Positions 57,751 through 64,000 of a stretch of 64,000 nucleotides of DNA are shown here, piece after piece. The stretch comes from Archivesica marissinica (lineage: Eukaryota; Mollusca; Bivalvia; Venerida; Vesicomyidae), in contig CM026400.1 of the NCBI GenBank assembly GCA_014843695.1, positions 31,725,225 to 31,789,224 of the forward strand, given 5' to 3'. Both the position numbers and the translations under genes were made by a program. The notes under the pieces are model-generated. The model was not told the DNA's origin and ran no database searches. It saw only the letters and a program-made list of their open reading frames with translations. How positions within the stretch are numbered: position 1 is the first letter of the stretch; each line of letters starts with the position of its first letter.

Positions 57751-58450
57751 CGGACTTTATAAACAGATACCGGGTGTTTAGTGTTTTTCACATGCATGTC
57801 ATAAATGCACAGACTCCTGTCATTTGTCATAATAATTTTATGTGTGTCGTCAGTATGTGTAATTAATGTGACGCATGCAATGAAACTTGTTGAGTACATC
57901 TATCCTGTGTTTGTTATTTTATTTATCATTTCGGGATAAATAATTATAAAGTTAGATGATAAATTCTTTATGTTTGGCTGAAGATAATGAAAGAAAACAT
58001 AAATGTGTCGTTTTCGGCTCACTAATATGCGTAGCTTTAATTCCAGTAACAAATCATAACAGCGGTGCTATTAATGTCCCTACGTCACTGTTAGCATGGT
58101 TCGTTAAAATTGCTCCCATAAAAAAAACCAGACACTCGCATACACAGCAATGTCTGCCGTTTTTTTGTTTCCGTTTTATTTTTTTCTAGCCATGACAATG
58201 ACTAATATACTCCTGCAGGCGTCCCCGATGTAGCAGTCATGCATATAGTTTAGTATATTATTTATTTATAGAACAACCTGTAGCCTAAGTGCGCACGCAT
58301 ACAAATCACCTTAGATGAGATTTTGTATAATTGAGTTTTGAGCATTATTATTTAGCCCATATCACGTCTAATGCATAACGCTAATGTGACCAGTCGCCGA
58401 CACCAGCATCAATAATGTACCGTATTAATTTCGTGTGCCAACTAAAGGTT
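57751..58450. other. Intergenic, no gene supported
   Basis: Short open frames without family signature. Confidence 0.45.
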
Positions 58451-59425
58451 ATATAAATGAATGATCCCGTGTGAACACTAACTTGTATAGCCACCGATCC
58501 AGCGCGGAACAACATCTTAGAGATGAGTGAATTAAGACAATGTGATCAATCGACGGCACCAGGATCAGTTCAAAACCAAATGAACTATCTGAAACCAGGA
58601 TAAGTTCAAAACCAAATGAACTATCTGAAACCAGGATCAGTTCAAAACCAAATGAACTATCTGAAACCAGGATCAGTTCAAAACCAAATGAACTATCTGA
58701 AACCAGGATCAGTTCAGAACAAAATGAACTATCTGAAACCAGGATCAGTACAGAACCAAATGAACTATCTGAAACCAGGATCAGTTCAGAACCAAAATGA
58801 ACTATCGGAAACCAGGATCAATTCAGAACCAAAATGAACTATCTGAAACCAGGAGCAGTTCAGAACCAAATGAACTATCTGCAAATTAAGATCAGTTCAG
58901 AACCAAATGAACTATCTGCAAATTAAGATCAGTTCAGAACTAAATGAACTATCTGAAACCAGGATCAGTTCAGAACCAAATGAACTATCTGAAACCAGAA
59001 TTAGTTCAGAACCAAATGAACTATCTGAAACCAGGATCAGTTCAGAACCAAATGAACTATCTGATACCAGAATTAGTTCAGAACCAAATGAACTATCTGC
59101 AAATCAGGATCAGTTCAGAACCAAATGAACTATCTGAAACCAGGATCAGTTCAAAACCAAATGAACTATCTGAAACCAGGATCAGTTCAAAACCAAATGA
59201 ACTATCTGAAACCAGGATAAGTTCAAAACCAAATGAACTATCTGAAACCAGGATCAGTTCAGAACCAAATGAACCAGGATCAGTTCAGAACCAAATGAAC
59301 TATCTGAAACCAGGATCAGTTCAGAACCAAATGAACTATCTGAAACCAGGATCAGTTCAGAACCAAATGAACTATCTGAAACCAGGATCAGTTCAGAACC
59401 AAATGAACTATCTGAAATCTAGAGC
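58451..59425. repeat. 36-bp minisatellite (12-codon) with ATG and TATA-like lead
   Basis: About 24 copies of gttcagaaccaaatgaacta, tctgaaaccaggatca from 58555. On the plus strand it can be read as a 12-residue repeat (NQMNYLKPGSVQ). An ATG at 58523 starts an in-frame leader, MSELRQCDQSTAPG, preceded by tatataa near 58451. A stop from a c-to-a change (ggataa) closes it after about one unit. Coding is unproven. Confidence 0.9.
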
Positions 59426-59783
59426 CAACAAGCCACCACGTTATTTCGTTTAATGTTATAACCTGAATTATAAACTAATATAAAGAAGAAGAACGTTTAA
59501 TTTCCAAATTGACCTGAAAAATTAATCAGTGTACAACATTAAAGCGACACTATATTAAAATATTATAAATTTTAAAATTGTACGTACAAGAGAGCAATGC
59601 TACTACACTTTCTTCCATTATAATTTGAATAATTATTTGTAGTCAGTGTGTTTTTTCAATATAGTCTGAAAGTGAAAGTACAAGATGTATTTCCTGCATC
59701 TCTCTATCAGACAGCATTGGTTAATATACAATTCGTGTATGTAATATTTATTAGATAGCTTTCGTTTTTTTAAAAACACAATG
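59426..59783. other. Intergenic, no gene seen
   Basis: AT-rich. Confidence 0.5.
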
Positions 59784-60028
59784 TATATATGTTTATTTAT
59801 CGTCGCTACCGGTTGCCCATATGAGCGACGCCTCCTGAAGATATTAGTCATTTTAGATTTTGGAGGATAGTGCATGATACAGACTCTCCTCATAGTCTCC
59901 TCTGGTTCTTTTACGTGCACGGTGTAAAGCACCGACACGAGACCTCGGTTTAACGTCCCATCTGAAAGAACCTGCGATCCCTGGATTACCAGTCCAGCGT
60001 GTTACCACTGGACTACATATCCGTCTGT
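59784..60028 (-). mobile_element. SINE family A copy with internal deletion
   Basis: Minus-strand: tail (tgtttatttatcgtcgctac), middle (ggttcttttacgtgcacggt), head (ctgcgatccctggattacca, actggactacatatccgtct). About 40 bp is missing between middle and head. Confidence 0.9.
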
Positions 60029-60252
60029 AAAAATCATTGGATTTTATTCTTTATATATCTGGTATTTTTCTATAAAAACAATTCTTTATTCCGATATTTC
60101 CGATATAGTACCGCTTTAAGGCAAGTTACCAGACATATACATGTGTATATATTTTGACAGTCGTCGACACAAGCATCACTACTGAAGCATATTGATTCAA
60201 GCGCAAATAAACCAAGCCGCTAGAAAATAATTTTAGATATATCTATAGAGAT

Positions 60253-60434
60253 TACAGTCAAACCTGTGTTAGTGGTCACCTCTATTAAGCAGCCAACCTG
60301 TATTAAGCAGCCAGTTTCTAGATTCCCAATTTGTTGTCTTATTATACATTTGACCTCTATTAAACAGCCACCTGTGCTAAGCAGCCACTTTCTGTGATTC
60401 CCTTGGCTGGCTGCTTAAGGCAGGTTTTACTGTA
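60253..60434. mobile_element. MITE family 2, copy 5
   Basis: Starts tacagtcaaacctgtgttag and ends aaggcaggttttactgta, with TA ends. Confidence 0.85.
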
Positions 60435-60548
60435 TATACATGCATATATATATATATTGACACAAACACCAATAATGAACCAGATTGATTCGAGAACAAA
60501 TAAACGGTCACATCACCACCTGGACGATAAGTCATTTTAGATATTTAC

Positions 60549-60733
60549 TACAGTCTACATCCGTTATGTCGAATTCCGTCGGACCGAACAAAATACTTCG
60601 ACATAACCGAAGTTTGAAATTCGATATAAACAGATATGTAAAATGATAGTGTCTGAAACGGGACTTTGATCGGACTTCGAGATAACCGGAGAATTCGACA
60701 TAACCGACTTTGACATAACGTATGTAGACTGTA
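60549..60733. mobile_element. MITE family 1, copy 3
   Basis: Starts tacagtctacatccgttatg and ends ataacgtatgtagactgta. It is slightly shorter internally than copy 1. Confidence 0.85.
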
Positions 60734-60764
60734 TATTATACATGTACATGTCTGTTTCTTTGTT

Positions 60765-60845
60765 TTGGGGGTTTAAATGTTGCACCAACAGCTTAGATCA
60801 TATGTCGACTCTCCAGTTATTATTGGTGGAGGAAATACTGCTCCG
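60765..60845 (-). mobile_element. SINE family E fragment
   Basis: Contains gtttaaatgttgcaccaaca, gcttagatcatatgtcgact and ggtggaggaa, similar to the tail half of family E. Confidence 0.5.
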
Positions 60846-61022
60846 GGGGAGGGGGAGGGGACACCCGGAGGATGGGGAGGGGACATCCGGGGGATGGGGA
60901 GGGGACACCCGGGAGAGGGGGAGGGGACACCCGGGGGAGGGGGAGGGGACACCCGGGGTGGGGAGGGGGAGGGGACACCCGGGGGAGGGGACACCCGGGG
61001 AAGGGGGAGGGACACCCGGGGT
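60840..61022. repeat. G-rich tandem repeat, strong G-quadruplex potential
   Basis: Repeats of about 20 bp, ggggacacccgggggagggg, with several runs of four to five G. The Pro/Ser/Gly-rich frames on both strands are artefacts. It begins inside the family E fragment. Confidence 0.95.
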
Positions 61023-61229
61023 CTATCCCCACTAAGAATAGCTGGAGATACTCAATTGATGTTATTGTTGAGACTTTAAACCCAGTCTTTCGAATAAGGA
61101 GAGACAATCCAACCCGTTTAATATGCTAGCGCCATCTATTGTTATTGTTCTTTGACACGTGTCGGTGTATAGCCAAGCAGTATTACAAATCCACGTCCTG
61201 TCCGTGTAGGCCGCGTAATAAGTAATAGT

Positions 61230-61375
61230 ATCCGGTATCCGGGCCTGGAGGTTATAAAACATTTCTCCACTCTCAAAACTCAGTCTCAAGCGTCTGATTG
61301 GTTCAGCTGACAGTAATACTCAGAATCAACCAATCAGATCACTTGAGCTCGAGTTTTATAACCCCAGGGCATGGT
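61230..61375. mobile_element. MITE family 3, copy 2
   Basis: Ends ggcctggaggttataaaaca and ttttataaccccagggc. Inside, ctgattggtt and aaccaatcag face each other. Confidence 0.8.
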
Positions 61376-61446
61376 GTTTATCTGGAAAACATAAAAGGAA
61401 TGTTCCTTCTAATTGAAAAAGATATGGGTTTGACAATATAGCATGT

Positions 61447-61612
61447 GGCGTCCGTGGTCCAGTCCATGTATAGCGTTGGATTTGGAATCGAACGGTCCCG
61501 GGTTCGATACTAGGTCAGGCCACGTATGTATTGTCATTGAGCAAGGCACCTCACACACATTGCATAGTACTGGTTAACCACTTAGGTCGACTAATCTTGC
61601 CCACACGCACAC
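61447..61612 (+). mobile_element. SINE family G copy
   Basis: Head gtccgtggtccagtccatgt, B box cccgggttcgatac, body tattgtcattgagcaaggca, cctcacacacattgc, ttaaccacttaggtcgacta. It runs into an acacacgc microsatellite at 61605-61645. Confidence 0.8.
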
Positions 61613-61645
61613 ATACACACGCACACACGCACACATACACATGTG

Positions 61646-62319
61646 TCTCTTATCCATTCCGAGAAACAGCTGCTAATTAGTTCAACCGCGATCTGATCGA
61701 GGTTGATAACTGATATTTTAAAACATTTCTTAATTGAGCATTAGTGCTTTTTTTCCATTTCAGTATTTCAAAATTTCCGGTTTTAGTAAGTATTTAATTT
61801 TCAATTAGCGACTGTTCCCCGGTTTTAATATGTAAATATAATAATATGTCCTTAGACTGTGATAGTTTGATTATCTGTGATTACATTAGTCTCTTATAAT
61901 TCTTTTATAATGAATGGTGTTGTACTATGCCACGATAATTTGTTGTGTATATTTTATGTATTGTACAACGATGAGACTGAAATAAAGAATAAATCTACAC
62001 ACACGTATACCGTACGTAGTATAGGTATTACAATTGTTTTCAGGGAACTAGTTCCAAATTGGTGTGCGCATAGAAATATACAGGCTTGAGCTGGAATCCA
62101 GAAATAGTCCATGTCCAGCAGGGATGTGGTATATACTATTATACTGGGCAGGGTTTCATGTTATTGTCAACATGTTTGCATTTAATTACTAAAGTATGCA
62201 CTTTATAATTAATACACATTCACTCAATACACTATCCGAGTGTGTATTATGCAGAGTGAGTATTCAATCGTCCTTCTATTACATATTTATATGTAATAAT
62301 GATTTTCTTGTTGTTTCAG
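61646..62319. other. Upstream region of the TcmP-like gene
   Basis: AT-rich, no coding region supported. It is probably intron, because a 3' splice site stands at its end (TTTTCTTGTTGTTTCAG, AG at 62318-62319). The upstream exon was not found. Confidence 0.45.
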
Positions 62320-63764
62320 AGAGCGATACAAATCCAATAACACGTTCCGAAAATGGCCAGCAATAACCTTGAGTCAGATTTCTTTACGAAGGACACTCCA
62401 CACGGTTATATTAAAAGAGTAATGTATAAAAAATATCTGCAAGCCTATATTGCCAAAACGCAATCTGGAAATAGATATAGAACCGTTATAATTGATGGAT
62501 TTGCAGGAGCTGGCCGTTATGGGAATGAATGGCCAGATGCTATCGAGAGATATGGTTCTCCACTCATTGCTGTAATGGTAGCACTTCAGTTCCTTAGCCG
62601 AAAATTGGGAGAACAAAATATCGTCTGATCTGCCGTCATCAGTCACAGGATCAGAACCTGAACTTGAAATCAAAAAAATGGACAATATTGTTCTTCAAGA
62701 CTTTGCCATTTCCCTATTCTTCATAGAAAACGACATTGACAATTACAGGCAACTCAAATGGAATGTGAAACAACTCCTCGTATACGTTATGGAGAGGTAT
62801 TTTGCCGACACAAAGCACTCAGAGCACCAAACATCTGACGGTCATGTTGTGCTTCACAGACTAACAGATGTTAGTATTCAGATTGCAATATTCAAAAGGA
62901 AGTTTAAAGAGTTTGATCCACCTATTGGACTGTCGGAAGGGAATATACGTAGTCTTACTTTCCTGGATCCTTTTGGATACTCGCATACGCCGATGCAACA
63001 CGTTGCACGGTTTGCGTCTGGTAGAGGACACGAATTGTTCATCATCTTTATGAGCAGTTTTGTGAATCGCTTTGTTTCAAGAAGCATAGGTGCTGTTGTC
63101 GATCTGTATGGTATAGATGACCCTTCTTATGCAGGTGAAAACTTTCTTGCACAATATGAGGAGGAGAACATGTCGCTAGAGGATACAATAGTCGAGTTTG
63201 TGAAACATGTAATTTTCTTCAACAGCGATCCAGTACATGAAAGGCGTGTAAATGATGTACAGAAATGCGCGGAAAACTACGAACAGTTTCTGAAGACGAA
63301 AACACGAAGTGAATTTGCGCTCTCATTTGAGGTAAAGAGGAAAGGGTAACACAATCATATATCATATGATTCATATCACGAATCATCCCACAGGACTAGA
63401 AGCTATGAAGGAAGCAATGAATAGATGTTCACAAACAGAAGGCAAGATGAAAATGTCCGACTTTAATATCCTCAGGAAGGGACACGAGCTAAACCTTGGC
63501 AATCGTGATGACCAAAACAGAGTTGCGGATGCTATTTTTAATAATTTCGTTGGACAAAAAAATGTTCGTATAGATACAGTAAGCGACTTTGTATGGCTAG
63601 ACACCCCATATGTATATCGGAAGGAACCGCTTAGAATTCTACAAATGGACGGAAGGATAACCGATGTTCAGGACAACCATGGACAATTACAGAAGCGAAT
63701 ATATACATTTCCAAATCTCACCAAGTGGCTCATTTCTTTTCAGGATAGAAGACCGACATGTTAA
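62320..63764 (+). pseudogene. TcmP-like gene (three-Cys-motif partner family), two frameshifts
   Basis: After a strong 3' splice site, a 33-base leader precedes ATG at 62353. Three consecutive frames together match the layout of bacterial TcmP proteins. Frame 1 (62353-62628): FFTKDTPHGYIKR, then IIDGFAGAGRYG (residues 46-57, like a class I methyltransferase glycine loop) and GSPL at 68-71. Frame 2 (62678-63349; similarity starts near 62595): FFIENDIDN, LTFLDPFGYSHTPM (residues 93-106) and LFIIFMSSFVNRF (120-132). Frame 3 (63366-63764): TNHPTGLEAMKEAMN, then VSDFVWLDTPYVYRK and DGRI near the end. The frames change at about 62592-62595 (one extra base in tcctt) and 63344-63346 (one extra G), so the gene is broken or the assembly has indels. 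No intron signals fit those points. Family molecular role is not established to my knowledge. Bacterial-type ancestry suggests horizontal transfer; the spliced leader argues against contamination. Confidence 0.7.
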
Positions 63765-63799
63765 ACCACGCATCGGACGGCTTAAACTCGTGCATCAAA

Positions 63800-63890
63800 G
63801 GAGATATAGAATCTGGCAACTGTGATGACCAAAACAAAGTTGTGGATGCTATTTTGAAAAATGTTGCTGGACAAACAAATGTTGGTATAT
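63800..63890 (+). pseudogene. Partial duplicate of the TcmP-like C-terminal segment
   Basis: The sequence tgtgatgaccaaaacaaagt, tgtggatgctattttgaa, gttgctggacaaacaaatgt parallels 63500-63570 inside the third frame. It lies about 310 bp downstream and stops at a ta repeat (63885-63898). It shows that the region was duplicated, but no complete second gene is visible. Confidence 0.7.
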
Positions 63891-63894
63891 ATAT

Positions 63895-64000
63895 ATATAG
63901 AAAGTTCATTTATTTTGCGTCGCCCCGATAATTAAGTATTCTGCCACGGTTCGCAACCATTCGGCTGATCGGTTTTTCTCAACAATTTTATATTTACTTT
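63895..64000. other. Possible SINE tail at the window end
   Basis: aaagttcatttattttgcgt, cgccccgat resembles the complement of a gcgac...aaataaac SINE tail. The window ends before it can be identified. Confidence 0.35.

Noticed and set aside
9833..61612. Many tRNA-like sequences with A and B boxes
   Set aside because: They are heads of tRNA-derived SINEs: each is followed by a family body and tail, and none can be folded with confidence into a complete functional tRNA.

Overview
The window is animal nuclear DNA, most likely from a mollusc or another lophotrochozoan. It has spliced, widely spaced coding exons, non-LTR retrotransposon remains, several tRNA-derived SINE families (one resembling the V-SINE/RUDI type known from molluscs), palindromic TA- and TTAA-flanked MITEs, and a very heavy load of minisatellites. 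There is no operon structure, CRISPR array or prokaryotic signal. Roughly a quarter of the readable sequence is tandem repeat with units of 17 to 69 bp. One 1000-base run of N (19606-20605) is an assembly gap.

Supported host genes, minus strand unless stated: (1) a three-exon coiled-coil protein (exons 16103-16070, 14185-13787, 9088-8937) with matching splice phases; (2) an unknown gene with one long 467-codon exon (33047-31647) ending in a perfect donor and a probable short last exon at 29780-29706; (3) a Golgi-type carbohydrate sulfotransferase with exons at 45129-44937 and 44155-43390 and a probable membrane-anchor exon near 47351-47186; (4) on the plus strand at 62320-63764, a gene of the family known in bacteria as three-Cys-motif partner protein TcmP. 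It follows a good 3' splice site but is broken by two single-base frameshifts and followed by a partial duplicate of its own C-terminal region. Two further possible exons (34383-34049, 54560-54405) are weaker.

Layout. 0.1-3.9 kb: a minus-strand LINE that has lost its reverse transcriptase core and is split by a 1.95-kb non-coding insertion with a 13-bp target-site duplication. 3.9-7 kb: hairpin elements and MITEs. 7.8-16.1 kb: the coiled-coil gene, with SINEs and minisatellites in and after its introns. 16.3-31 kb: mainly tandem arrays, SINEs and MITEs, plus the gap. 29.7-33.2 kb: the unknown long-exon gene. 33.6-38.2 kb: arrays and nested SINE/MITE insertions. 39.1-41.1 kb: a Jockey-like LINE lacking its reverse transcriptase. 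42-47.4 kb: an array, then the sulfotransferase gene, whose first intron carries a 1.1-kb minisatellite. 47.6-53.25 kb: a dead LINE whose coding region has been expanded by about 42 copies of a 69-bp unit. 53.3-61.6 kb: arrays, SINE fragments and MITEs. 62.3-63.9 kb: the TcmP-like gene.

The genes do not form a pathway. The themes of the window are repeat birth (minisatellites arising in or against SINEs, LINEs and introns), a shared 3' tail in two SINE families, and a possible horizontally acquired gene that now looks broken.
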